A program made the position numbers and the translations under genes. Below, in pieces: positions 7,158 to 15,358 of a stretch of DNA of 64,000 nt. Position 1 is the stretch's first letter; every line of letters begins with the position of its first letter. The notes beneath the pieces were generated by a model. It was not told the origin of the DNA and made no database searches. It saw only the letters and a list, made by a program, of their open reading frames with translations. Origin of the DNA: an uncultured Bacilli bacterium (GTDB lineage: Bacteria > Bacillota_I > Bacilli_A > RFN20 > CAG-826); the NCBI GenBank assembly GCA_944358895.1, contig CALVSB010000005.1, positions 1 to 64,000 on the forward strand. The letters run 5' to 3'.

Positions 7158-8850
7158 GCTCAAAACCCTTCTTATCCTTCCGTCTTCGGCTCTTTTCCTC
7201 CTGCTCGTTGCCATTTTGACCGGGGCGGCGTTTTTCATCTATTCGAGCAATGTCCGTGATTCTTCGTATCGCCAGATGGAAGCCACTTCCGAGCAAGTGC
7301 TACGCAATTACGAAACCTATTTTGCTTCGGCCGTCCAGGTCAGCGACGGCATCTACGCCCGCTATTCGGACCTCGCGCCGGATGATGTCGCGTCTCTTCC
7401 TTCCTACTTCGATACCATCATCGAGTTGAAACCTGAGATCATTTCCGTTTCGATCTATTCGGCGGACGGCGGGAAACCGCTCGCCAAGAACACGTCCTCT
7501 TCCTTTTCAATCAATGCGGCGGAGCAAGAATGGTTTCTCCGGGCTATCGCCGACCCTTATATCAATGTCTTTTCCCAAGGGGCTTCCAGCGAAGCGGTTC
7601 CCTATTCGTTTGTTCTCTCCCGCTTTTTGGTGAGTGATGTCGACGGCGGGCGCGATGCGGTTGCGCGGATTGGGTTTGATTTTACCCAGATCGTCGAAAC
7701 CATTTCCCCGGTGTCCCTTGGCGAAGGCGGGCGCTTCATCATCTACGACCGGGACTACGAGACGATCTACGCCTCGAACAGCCACGAGCTGGAGCAGGCC
7801 CTTTCCTATGTAAAAGAACTCGTCGTCGGCTCGACGACTATCTACTTCGGCGGGCACAACTATTACCTTTATTCGATGACGATCTCCAACACAACGTGGC
7901 GGGTTGCCATCCTGACCAACATCGACTCGATCACGACGGCCATTTCCACCTTTGCCATCGCCGTTTCGGCCACGGCGATTGTCATGGTCGTCATCTTTGT
8001 CGTCTTCGTGGTCTTGGTGGCCAATCGGATTACCCGGCCGATCCGGCTCCTTCAGCGCGAGATGAGCCGCGTCGAAGGTCTGGCTTACGAGTCATATCTC
8101 GCGACGGGCAACGCCGGCTCGCGGGAGGTAGCCGATCTCTCCCATAGTTTCGAAAACATGATGAAGCGGATTCGCCAGTTGATGGATGACGTGGTGAAGG
8201 AAAAGGAAGAGCAGCGGAGGAGCGAGCTTAAGGCTCTCCAAAATCAGATCAATCCCCACTTTCTCTACAACACGCTGGACTCCATCATCGCGCTTATCGA
8301 CCGCGGGGAAGGGGAAAAGGCCCAGAGGATGGTCGTGGCCCTTTCGCGGTTCTTCCGCATTTCCATCTCTAGAGGCCACAACATCATTCCTCTCAAGGAT
8401 GAAATCGAGCATGCCCGAAATTATCTTTTGATCCAGAAGATGAGGTTTGGCGATTCCTTCGATTTCCGCATCGAGAAGATGGAAGGGCTGGACGGCCTCT
8501 ATGTCGTGAAGCTCATCCTGCAGCCAATCATCGAGAATTCGATTGCCCATGGAATGAAAGAAGGGGAACCCGGATCGATTCTCATCAAGGCCTTCAAAGA
8601 CGAGAAATTCCTTTATCTCGCGGTCCAGGACAATGGATACGGGATGCTGAAAGACAAGCTCGAAGCCCTCGATGCATCGATGAGAAGCCGCGAATCGTAT
8701 CAAGGCGTCGGACTCAAGAATGTCTATGAGCGGCTACGCGTCTACTACGGCGAGGAGGCCGATGTGGTCATCGAGTCGGAACCGGATGTCGGAACGAAGG
8801 TCACGCTGGTCATTCCTTTGAAAGGAGCAGTACAAAATGAAGGCAAATAA
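7141..8850 (+). CDS. YesM-type sensor histidine kinase
   Basis: The 569-residue membrane kinase has TM1 at about 10-33, an extracytoplasmic dCache-like sensor of about 240 residues, TM2 at about 275-300 and a HAMP linker. The HisKA-7TM/LytS-type domain carries ALQNQINPHFLYNTLDSI with the phosphoacceptor H373. A HATPase domain with DNGYGM follows and the C-terminus contains GVGLKNVYERL. It phosphorylates the upstream YesN-type regulator, whose gene it overlaps by 17 nt. It also overlaps the downstream sugar-binding lipoprotein gene by 14 nt. The tight coupling of regulator, kinase and binding protein suggests that the lipoprotein presents the sugar signal to the kinase, as XylFII does for LytS in clostridia (known precedent; inference here). 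Confidence 0.92.
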   Translation: MRKPPKLKTLLILPSSALFLLLVAILTGAAFFIYSSNVRDSSYRQMEATSEQVLRNYETYFASAVQVSDGIYARYSDLAPDDVASLPSYFDTIIELKPEIISVSIYSADGGKPLAKNTSSSFSINAAEQEWFLRAIADPYINVFSQGASSEAVPYSFVLSRFLVSDVDGGRDAVARIGFDFTQIVETISPVSLGEGGRFIIYDRDYETIYASNSHELEQALSYVKELVVGSTTIYFGGHNYYLYSMTISNTTWRVAILTNIDSITTAISTFAIAVSATAIVMVVIFVVFVVLVANRITRPIRLLQREMSRVEGLAYESYLATGNAGSREVADLSHSFENMMKRIRQLMDDVVKEKEEQRRSELKALQNQINPHFLYNTLDSIIALIDRGEGEKAQRMVVALSRFFRISISRGHNIIPLKDEIEHARNYLLIQKMRFGDSFDFRIEKMEGLDGLYVVKLILQPIIENSIAHGMKEGEPGSILIKAFKDEKFLYLAVQDNGYGMLKDKLEALDASMRSRESYQGVGLKNVYERLRVYYGEEADVVIESEPDVGTKVTLVIPLKGAVQNEGK

Positions 8851-9865
8851 ACCGCTTTTGCTAGGGATATTGACTTCTCTTTGCCTTGTTTCGTGCGCCA
8901 AGGAAAGCCTTCCGGAAGTTGCCATTTTCATCTATGACAGCCAAGACACGTTCATGCTCAGCCTTCAAGAGAGCATCCAGAAGAAACTATCGGGCAAGTT
9001 TGCCTCCTCTTTGTCCTATGCTGAGCGGAACCAGGTCCAGCAGACCTTGGCAGCCATTTCCGCGATTGAGGGTGGGGCCGACGCCCTTGTCATCAATTTG
9101 GTCGACCGCCTTTCGGCCGGCGCCCTCATCGAGAAAGCCTATCAAGAGGAAGTGCCGATCGTCTTTGCCAACCGCAAGCCATTGATGAGCGATCTCGACC
9201 CCGAGAAAAAAAGCGACTATGCCTCTTGGGTGAAAGAAAATTGCTTTTATGTCGGCAGCTATCCCCTTTACGAAGGGGCGACCCAATCGGAAATCGTCGA
9301 CAGTTTCTTCGGCGGGCCAGAGGGCTTTGCCGCCTCTTCCTACGACAAAAACGGCGACGGCATCGTCCAAGTGGCCGTCATGAAAGGGGAGCAGGGACAC
9401 CAGGATGCTGAGGAACGGACGATGGCTTGCCTCCAAAAACTTGAGGAGCTCGGCTATTCCTACCAGCTGGTCGCGACCGCGTATGGCAATTGGGAACGGA
9501 CGGCGGCTTTTGCCGAGACATCGAAGTTCCCGCTCGACGAGATCGAACTCCTTTATTCCAACAACGATGACATGGCCCTGGGCGTCATCGACTTCCTGAA
9601 AACGCTTCTTCCGGGCGGCAACGGCTTCATTTCCGAGTCCTTCTTCCCGATTGTCGGCGTTGATGCGACCCCGGCCGGACGGGCCGCGGTCGATGACGGA
9701 AACATGATCGGAACCGTCATCAACGATGCCGCCATCCAGAGCGAGTGGATTGGCTATCTGCTCTCGGAACTTCTCCTGAGTGAGGAACTTCCGCCCGTTA
9801 CCGCGAATGTCGTTCGCGAGGGCAACTATTTCTATGTGGAAGGAGGAATTTATTCCTCCTTTTAG
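8837..9865 (+). CDS. MglB-like sugar-binding lipoprotein, probable kinase co-sensor
   Basis: This is a 342-residue periplasmic-binding-protein family 1 (galactose/glucose type) lipoprotein. The signal peptide ends in the lipobox LVSC (acylated Cys about 20). DKNGDGIV resembles the calcium-binding loop of MglB, and YSNNDDMALG and GVDATPAG are typical ligand-domain motifs. It is a paralogue of the mglB product encoded 190 bp downstream. Unlike that gene, it is fused by overlap to the kinase gene and separated from the transporter genes by a regulated promoter. I therefore infer a sensing role, with delivery to the transporter as the alternative. Its codon use is less extreme than that of mglB, consistent with lower expression. 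Confidence 0.88.
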   Translation: MKANKPLLLGILTSLCLVSCAKESLPEVAIFIYDSQDTFMLSLQESIQKKLSGKFASSLSYAERNQVQQTLAAISAIEGGADALVINLVDRLSAGALIEKAYQEEVPIVFANRKPLMSDLDPEKKSDYASWVKENCFYVGSYPLYEGATQSEIVDSFFGGPEGFAASSYDKNGDGIVQVAVMKGEQGHQDAEERTMACLQKLEELGYSYQLVATAYGNWERTAAFAETSKFPLDEIELLYSNNDDMALGVIDFLKTLLPGGNGFISESFFPIVGVDATPAGRAAVDDGNMIGTVINDAAIQSEWIGYLLSELLLSEELPPVTANVVREGNYFYVEGGIYSSF

Positions 9866-9919
9866 GAAACGATTGTTCAGGTTTCATCGATTCTTTTTAC
9901 AATTCGCTTTTGCTTGCGA

Positions 9920-9948
9920 GTAGAGAATTTTCCGAATTGTGTAGAGAA
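9920..9948 (+). promoter_or_regulatory. Candidate response-regulator operator
   Basis: The octamer GTAGAGAA occurs at 9920-9927 and 9941-9948, exactly 21 bp apart. Two direct half-sites two helical turns apart are the usual target of dimeric AraC-type regulators. It precedes the cre box and the mglB promoter. No binding evidence exists beyond position and spacing. Confidence 0.5.
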
Positions 9949-9962
9949 AATCGCATTTTCCG

Positions 9963-9976
9963 TGTAAGCGCTTTCC
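9963..9976 (+). promoter_or_regulatory. Catabolite-responsive element (cre)
   Basis: TGTAAGCGCTTTCC matches the CcpA consensus TGWAARCGYTWNCW at 13 of 14 positions. It lies 78 bp before the mglB ATG, between the repeat pair and the start codon, where CcpA binding would repress mgl expression when preferred sugars are present. No ccpA gene is in the window. Confidence 0.7.
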
Positions 9977-10053
9977 TTAAAAATCTTTAACGTAGACAGG
10001 GGTCGCATGCGTCAGCAGCTTGCCCCCGTAAAGCAGGAATAAAGGAGGAAAAA

Positions 10054-11100
10054 ATGAAAAAGAAACTTATTCCGCTCCTCGCCTTAGGCCTCGTCGGCGT
10101 CCTTGCCGCTTGCTCCACCCCGAAAAACGGTGAAGCCAGCGTCTTCATCTATAAGTACAGCGACACTTACATCACCACCGTCCGGACCGCTCTCGAAAGC
10201 GAGTACGAGACCCTTCAGATCAAGGCCACCTTCCAAGACGCGGACAACGTCCAGCAGACCCAGACCCAGCAGATCGATGCTGCCATTGCCGCCGGCTCGA
10301 GCCTCCTGGTCGTCAACACGGTCGACGTCGCGACGGGCGAAGCCGTTCTCGAAAAGGCCAAGACGGCCGACACCCCGGTCATCTTCTTCAACCGCGAGGT
10401 CAATGATGCCGCGGTCAATTGGGAAAAAGCCGCCTTCATTGGAACCGATCCGGACGAAGCTGGCGTCATGCAAGGCGAAATTCTTGCCCAGGCCCTCATC
10501 GTCGACGGCAAGCTCAACCCGACTTGGGACCAGAACGGCGACGGCAAGATTAACTACGTGATGCTCCGCGCCGAACCGGGCAACCCGGAAGCCGACGGAC
10601 GGACCAAGTACTCGGTCGACGTCTGCAACGAAGCCCTCGAAAAAGCCGGCCTCGAACCCCTCAACCTCCTGACCCCGGCCTTCAACGCCAACTGGAACAA
10701 GGATACCGCCCAGCAGACGACCGCCAACTGGATCTCGACCTACGGCCTCCCCGGTGAATCGGGCAAGGATACCCCGATCGAGCTCGTGATCGCCAACAAC
10801 GACGACATGGCCCTCGGCGCCATCGCGGCCCTTGGCCAGAAGAACTGGAACGCTGCCGGCAGCAAGAACAAAGTCCTCGTCATCGGCGTCGATGCCACGG
10901 CAGCCGGCCTGAGTGCCATCCAAGAAGGCACGATGTACGGCACCGTCAAGCAGGACGGCGAAGCGATGGCCAAGTGCATTGCCGCCCTCTCGAAGAACGC
11001 GCTCGACGGGAAGGACTTCCTCGACGGAACCTCCTACAAATGGGAATCCGAATCGGTCCGGAAGATCCGTATCCCCTACAGCATGATCACCGCTGAATAA
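10054..11100 (+). CDS. mglB: Galactose/glucose-binding lipoprotein MglB
   Basis: This 348-residue substrate-binding lipoprotein of the Mgl (CUT2) sugar ABC transporter captures galactose, glucose or methyl-galactoside outside the membrane and delivers it to MglC. The signal peptide ends VLAAC, giving an acylated Cys near residue 20. DQNGDGKIN matches the MglB calcium loop, and ANNDDMALG and GVDATAAG are conserved ligand-domain motifs. The strong AAAGGAGG ribosome-binding site and highly biased codons indicate abundant expression. A 9-bp hairpin after the stop probably sets a high MglB-to-MglA ratio. The cre box and repeat pair upstream suggest carbon-catabolite and two-component control. Exact sugar specificity is inferred from family and context. 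Confidence 0.93.
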   Translation: MKKKLIPLLALGLVGVLAACSTPKNGEASVFIYKYSDTYITTVRTALESEYETLQIKATFQDADNVQQTQTQQIDAAIAAGSSLLVVNTVDVATGEAVLEKAKTADTPVIFFNREVNDAAVNWEKAAFIGTDPDEAGVMQGEILAQALIVDGKLNPTWDQNGDGKINYVMLRAEPGNPEADGRTKYSVDVCNEALEKAGLEPLNLLTPAFNANWNKDTAQQTTANWISTYGLPGESGKDTPIELVIANNDDMALGAIAALGQKNWNAAGSKNKVLVIGVDATAAGLSAIQEGTMYGTVKQDGEAMAKCIAALSKNALDGKDFLDGTSYKWESESVRKIRIPYSMITAE

Positions 11101-11119
11101 GCCAAATCACTGACCTTTT

Positions 11120-11147
11120 GGGAGGGCGAGCCAATCGCCCTCCCTTC
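11120..11147 (+). terminator. Intercistronic hairpin between mglB and mglA
   Basis: The perfect 9-bp stem GGGAGGGCG/CGCCCTCCC (11120-11128 and 11136-11144) is followed by TTCT. The weak U-tract suggests an attenuator or 3'-stabilising structure that lets some transcripts continue into mglA. Confidence 0.7.
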
Positions 11148-11172
11148 TACACGCGAACCTAAGGAGATAGAC

Positions 11173-12729
11173 ATGGAAGGACAAGAGAGAGAAGAAGCAA
11201 AGCTCCTGGAAGAGGAAGCCGAAGGCGGAAATTCTTACCTCTTACAGATGCTCGACATCTGCAAGTCGTTCCCGGGCGTCAAGGCCCTCGACCATGCCCA
11301 GCTCAAGGTTCGGCCCGGCTCCGTCCACTCGCTCATGGGCGAGAATGGTGCCGGCAAATCGACGCTTATGAAGTGCCTTTTCGGCCTTTATACGCGCGAC
11401 AGCGGAGATGTCATCTTCAACGGCCGCTCGGTAACCTACCACTCGTCCAAAGAGGCCCTTGAAGATGGAATCGCCATGGTTCAGCAAGAGTTGAACCAAG
11501 CCCAGAAGATGTCCGTCATGGACAATCTTTGGCTCGGGCGCTATCCGATGCTCGGCGGGGTGATGATCGATTCCCGGCGGATGTTCCAGATGACGAACGC
11601 CGTCTTCCAGGAACTCGGGATCGACTACATCGACCCCCATGTCGTCATCTCAAGCCTTTCGGTCGCCGACCGGCAGATGATCGAAATCGCCAAAGCCGTT
11701 TCCTATAACGCCAAGATCGTCGTCTTCGACGAGCCGACCTCCTCGCTTTCCGACAACGAAATCGAGCGCCTCTTCCAGATCATCGCCAACCTGAAGAAGA
11801 AGGGATGCGGCATCATCTATATCTCGCACAAGATGGACGAGATCCTTCGCATTTCCGACGAAGTCACCATCATGCGAGACGGCAAGTGGGTTTCGACCGA
11901 TAAGGCCAAAGACCTCACGATGGGCGACATCATCAAGAAGATGGTCGGCCGGGAACTTACCAACCGCTTCCCGCCCAAGCGCAACAAGCCGGGGGAAGTG
12001 AGCCTCGAAGTGAGCCACCTGTCCTCCAAATACGGCAACAATGCCATCCACGATGTTTCCTTTTCCGTCCGCAAGGGCGAAATCTTCGGACTCGCGGGCC
12101 TCGTCGGAAGCGGTCGCTCGGAGCTCCTCGAAACCATTTTCGGTGTCCGGACCAAGGCGGCCGGCCACGTCCTGCTCGACGGCCGGCTCTGCCATAACCA
12201 CGACTCGATCGCAGCCATCAAAAACGGCTTCGCCCTCCTGACCGAGGAGCGGCGGGCGACTGGGATTTTCGGAGCGCTTACCATCAAGGAAAACGCGACG
12301 ATTGCCAACCTCTCGGCCTATCGTTCGATCCTTGGCCTCAACAATGGCAAGATGACCAAGGACACGAACTGGGTCATCGACTCGATGAACGTCAAGACGC
12401 CTTCCCAGAAGACGCAGATCCGCTCGCTCTCGGGCGGCAACCAGCAGAAGGTCATCTTGGGCCGCTGGCTTCTTACCGAGCCGGAAGTCCTCCTTCTCGA
12501 CGAGCCGACCCGCGGCATCGACGTCGGGGCCAAATACGAAATCTACCAGCTCATCATCAAAATGGCCGAGGAAGGCAAGACCATCGTCATGTGCTCGAGC
12601 GAAATGCCTGAGCTCCTCGGCATTTGCGACCGGATCGGCGTCATGAGCGGACATCGCTACGCCGGGACGCTCGACATCAAGGACGCCACCCAGGAGAAGC
12701 TCATGAGCCTCTCCCTCAAATACATGTAA
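11173..12729 (+). CDS. mglA: Mgl sugar ABC transporter ATPase
   Basis: This 518-residue protein with two fused nucleotide-binding domains powers CUT2-type sugar uptake. NBD1 has Walker A GENGAGKST (56-64), a signature region reading LSVADRQMIEIAKAV and Walker B VVFDEPTSSL. NBD2 has the degenerate Walker A GLVGSGRSE, the signature LSGGNQQK and LLLDEPTRGIDVG, the standard asymmetry of MglA/RbsA. An additional ~20-residue acidic N-terminus precedes the first domain. The gene lies 72 bp after mglB and its SD AAGGAG is clear. It is followed 14 bp later by mglC, so mglBAC form one operon. Confidence 0.95.
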   Translation: MEGQEREEAKLLEEEAEGGNSYLLQMLDICKSFPGVKALDHAQLKVRPGSVHSLMGENGAGKSTLMKCLFGLYTRDSGDVIFNGRSVTYHSSKEALEDGIAMVQQELNQAQKMSVMDNLWLGRYPMLGGVMIDSRRMFQMTNAVFQELGIDYIDPHVVISSLSVADRQMIEIAKAVSYNAKIVVFDEPTSSLSDNEIERLFQIIANLKKKGCGIIYISHKMDEILRISDEVTIMRDGKWVSTDKAKDLTMGDIIKKMVGRELTNRFPPKRNKPGEVSLEVSHLSSKYGNNAIHDVSFSVRKGEIFGLAGLVGSGRSELLETIFGVRTKAAGHVLLDGRLCHNHDSIAAIKNGFALLTEERRATGIFGALTIKENATIANLSAYRSILGLNNGKMTKDTNWVIDSMNVKTPSQKTQIRSLSGGNQQKVILGRWLLTEPEVLLLDEPTRGIDVGAKYEIYQLIIKMAEEGKTIVMCSSEMPELLGICDRIGVMSGHRYAGTLDIKDATQEKLMSLSLKYM

Positions 12730-12743
12730 GGAGGATCGATCAG

Positions 12744-14627
12744 ATGGAAGCGACGATCAAGGAAAACGCCGTCCCCGAAGCGAAGCCCGAAGAGCTTCCC
12801 TTGGTTCGGCAGAAAGCGAACCTGAGGGCGGACCGGCGGGAAATCAAAGGCCGGATCTACGACCTCCAGTTCGATGGTTTAAGCGAGGCTGATTTCGAAG
12901 CGGCCAAGCAGGGAATCTACGACGAATACGCCCGCAAAGAGGCCGTCTTCAAGGAAAACGTCGTTAAGGCAAAGGAAGCCCTCGACGCGAAAAAACTCGA
13001 AATCGGCAAGGCCACGGCCTCCTATAAGGCGGCCATCGAGGAAATCAAGTCCTCGGAGTTCAACACCGCGACCCCGGAAGAGCTCGAAAAAGCCAAGGAA
13101 ACCTTCGATGGTTTGATGGCTAAAGAGAAAGAGTCGTACGAGACCGCTCTTGCGGCAATCAAAGCCGATATTGTTGCCATCAGGGAAGAAGCCAAGCAGC
13201 GGGTGAGCGATTTGAAGAGGGAATATGCCGAGGTCAAGAAGACCCCGATGAAGCGGGCCGATAAGGCGAGCAAGCTCGATACTCTCAAATCCGAAATCTA
13301 CCACGTGTCGGGAGAAGCTGACCTGAAGGTCCTAAGCAAAGAACACGAGATGAAGGCCCTCGTCGCCTCCCACAAGGAAAAACTCGCTGCCTATAAAAAC
13401 GACTACAACCTCGTCCGGACCCGGATGAAGACCCTCATCAAGAACAAGCGGGCCGAGATGAAAAAGGAACTGGCCCCGTTGAAGGCCGAGGCTGATTCGA
13501 TCAGGCAGAACTACACCAACGTCGCTCCAATTTGGTATCGCTTCGGCGTCTGGTGGCGGAACTGGGGCATTCGCTTTGCAAACCGTCAGAAGAACGCCTT
13601 CACTTCCTGGAATGGCTTCAAGGACTGGTTCGTTCACAACGCCGTCTACCTTATCGTCTTGATCTTGGCCATTGTCACAGCGGCCAACCGCCCAGGCTGG
13701 CTGAACATTCCGACGATCATCGTCATCATCAAGAACACGGCAGCCCTCTTGCCGCTCTCCCTTGGCGTCGCCGGCTGCATTGTCTTGGCCGGCACCGACC
13801 TCTCGCTCGGCCGGGTATGGGGCCTGACCGCTCTCATGTCAGGCATCCTTCTCGGCTTCGGCTCGACGGATGGGGCCGTCCTGCCATGGACGACCAGCAT
13901 GCCGTGGATCTGGATTCTCGTCGTTCTCGTCATCGTCATGGCCATCGGCGGTCTCTGCGGGGCCTTCAACGGCTTCTTCACGGCCAAGTTCTCAATCCAC
14001 CCCTTCATCGTTACCCTGGCGAGCCAACTCATCGTCTACGGCGTCATTCTCTTCCTTGGCAACAACATGGGCTTCTCGGTTCTCTACCGGGATTCCTCTG
14101 TCCAGATCTCGGCTGACTACCATAACTTTGTTGCCGGCGGCTTCACCGTCATGAACACGAAGATCGAGTGGTATGTCTTCTATGCCATCATCCTCGTCGG
14201 CATCATGTGGTTCGTCTGGAACAAGACGAAGTTCGGCAAGAGCATGTTCGCGGTTGGCTGCAATCCCGAAGCCGCCAACGTCTCGGGCATCAGCTCCTTC
14301 AAGACGATCATCCTCACCTTCACCCTGGCCGGCATCCTATACGGCTTCGGCGGCTTCATCTACAACCCGATCAACGGTGGCGCTCAGTTAGGCACCGGTC
14401 AAGGCGGGGAACTCGACCCGATCACGGCAGCCGTCATCGGGGGCGTCTCCTTCACCGGCGGCATCGGGAAGATCTCCGGCGTCGTCCTCGGCTCGGCCCT
14501 TCTCAAGATCATCGATAGCTGTCTATTGGCCCTTGGCGCCGACACGGCTTACATGAACATCGTCAAGGGCGCGATCATCCTCATCGCCGTCTCTCTCGAC
14601 ATGAAGAAGTACGTCGTCAAGAAGTAA
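12744..14627 (+). CDS. mglC: Mgl permease with N-terminal coiled-coil extension
   Basis: The 627-residue membrane component of the galactose-type ABC transporter has a C-terminal ~330 residues (from about V297) that are an ordinary BPD_transp_2 permease. It has about 8-10 TM segments, with GTDLSLGRVWG, TLASQLIVYG and GGVSFTGGIGKISG. The first ~290 residues are highly charged and helical, without hydrophobic segments. They are rich in Lys, Glu and Ala heptads and should form a long cytoplasmic coiled coil. Known MglC/RbsC proteins are about 320-350 residues, so the extension is unusual. The start at 12744 is fixed by AAGGAGG 9 nt upstream; longer readings overlap mglA out of frame with it. The extension may tether the transporter or contact MglA. 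Confidence 0.93.
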   Translation: MEATIKENAVPEAKPEELPLVRQKANLRADRREIKGRIYDLQFDGLSEADFEAAKQGIYDEYARKEAVFKENVVKAKEALDAKKLEIGKATASYKAAIEEIKSSEFNTATPEELEKAKETFDGLMAKEKESYETALAAIKADIVAIREEAKQRVSDLKREYAEVKKTPMKRADKASKLDTLKSEIYHVSGEADLKVLSKEHEMKALVASHKEKLAAYKNDYNLVRTRMKTLIKNKRAEMKKELAPLKAEADSIRQNYTNVAPIWYRFGVWWRNWGIRFANRQKNAFTSWNGFKDWFVHNAVYLIVLILAIVTAANRPGWLNIPTIIVIIKNTAALLPLSLGVAGCIVLAGTDLSLGRVWGLTALMSGILLGFGSTDGAVLPWTTSMPWIWILVVLVIVMAIGGLCGAFNGFFTAKFSIHPFIVTLASQLIVYGVILFLGNNMGFSVLYRDSSVQISADYHNFVAGGFTVMNTKIEWYVFYAIILVGIMWFVWNKTKFGKSMFAVGCNPEAANVSGISSFKTIILTFTLAGILYGFGGFIYNPINGGAQLGTGQGGELDPITAAVIGGVSFTGGIGKISGVVLGSALLKIIDSCLLALGADTAYMNIVKGAIILIAVSLDMKKYVVKK

Positions 14628-14633
14628 CTGACA

Positions 14634-14861
14634 ATGGAGGATAGCGACAAGAAATTCGTCGTCGATTCCAAGGAAAAAGCCACCCCGTTCGGTTCGGGAT
14701 GGCTTTTCTTCAATCGGCGGCTCATGGGAAAATTCTCCAGCCTTGGCAGTTGGATTCTTCTCTTCATTGGCCTTGCGGCCATCGTGACGGTCGTCGTCTT
14801 GCTCCTCACCGGGACGATCGGCTCGGGCGAGGAGGTTGCAAGCGCCCTCCGGGCGTTATAG
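14634..14861 (+). CDS. Small single-TM protein in mgl operon
   Basis: The predicted 75-residue protein starts 6 nt after the mglC stop. A polar N-terminal half of about 38 residues is followed by one strong membrane helix (about 39-60, ILLFIGLAAIVTVVVLLL) and a short tail. No family is recognised. The tight spacing and codon use match the operon, so it is probably real and possibly a transporter accessory. Confidence 0.6.
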   Translation: MEDSDKKFVVDSKEKATPFGSGWLFFNRRLMGKFSSLGSWILLFIGLAAIVTVVVLLLTGTIGSGEEVASALRAL

Positions 14862-14870
14862 GCTTGCCCT

Positions 14871-15200
14871 ATGGAATTCTATTGGATAGTTTTGGCCGTC
14901 GTCTTCATGACCTTTTCGGTCATCGTTCTTTCGACGCGTTATGCGGTTGAGCTCAAACACCTTTACGACGAGGACTACAAGCCCTCCTTCCATGTCAACG
15001 AGGGCGAGGTCCTCGTCTGCGGCTTCCTCCTTGGAAGCCTCGGCCTTCTTATCTCCTACCTCTCCTTTAAGGAAATCCGGAACGAGGATTCGCTGAACGG
15101 CCGTCGCTTCCTTTGGCTGAGCTTGGCCTTCTTCGTCTTGCACACCCTGCTCATCTTTCTCCTCAGCTATTACGGACTCATTGTTTACACGGGGTTCTGA
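14871..15200 (+). CDS. Three-TM hypothetical protein at end of mgl operon
   Basis: The 109-residue protein has hydrophobic helices near 4-22, 48-66 and 82-105 and a charged loop around 28-46. It is the last gene before a strong terminator and is probably co-transcribed with mglBAC, 9 nt after the preceding small ORF. I do not recognise a family. Confidence 0.6.
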   Translation: MEFYWIVLAVVFMTFSVIVLSTRYAVELKHLYDEDYKPSFHVNEGEVLVCGFLLGSLGLLISYLSFKEIRNEDSLNGRRFLWLSLAFFVLHTLLIFLLSYYGLIVYTGF

Positions 15201-15223
15201 TTTTAGGGTATTCAAGCAAAAGA

Positions 15224-15246
15224 AGCGGCCTTTGCGGCTGCTTTTT
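15224..15246 (+). terminator. Intrinsic terminator of the mgl operon
   Basis: The stem AGCGGCC-tttgc-GGCTGCT (15224-15242, one G-T pair) is followed by TTTT. It ends the mglB-to-15200 transcription unit. Confidence 0.8.
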
Positions 15247-15323
15247 GCTGTCTAGCACTGCCTATTTCGGTTCAAAGAAGCAATAAATGCCAAGGCTTTT
15301 CCCCATATTTGCTCTTATGCTCC

Positions 15324-15329
15324 TATAAT
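15324..15329 (+). promoter_or_regulatory. -10 box of antiporter gene
   Basis: A perfect TATAAT lies 29 nt before the ATG at 15359. The leader contains GGGGA as a modest ribosome-binding site. No convincing -35 is visible. Confidence 0.45.
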
Positions 15330-15358
15330 CGGTTGTCTCTAAGCGGGGATAACACCAT

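Noticed and set aside
12624-12743. Upstream extension of mglC by 40 codons
   Set aside because: It overlaps mglA in another frame, is Arg-rich and has no ribosome-binding site. The AAGGAGG before 12744 marks the start.
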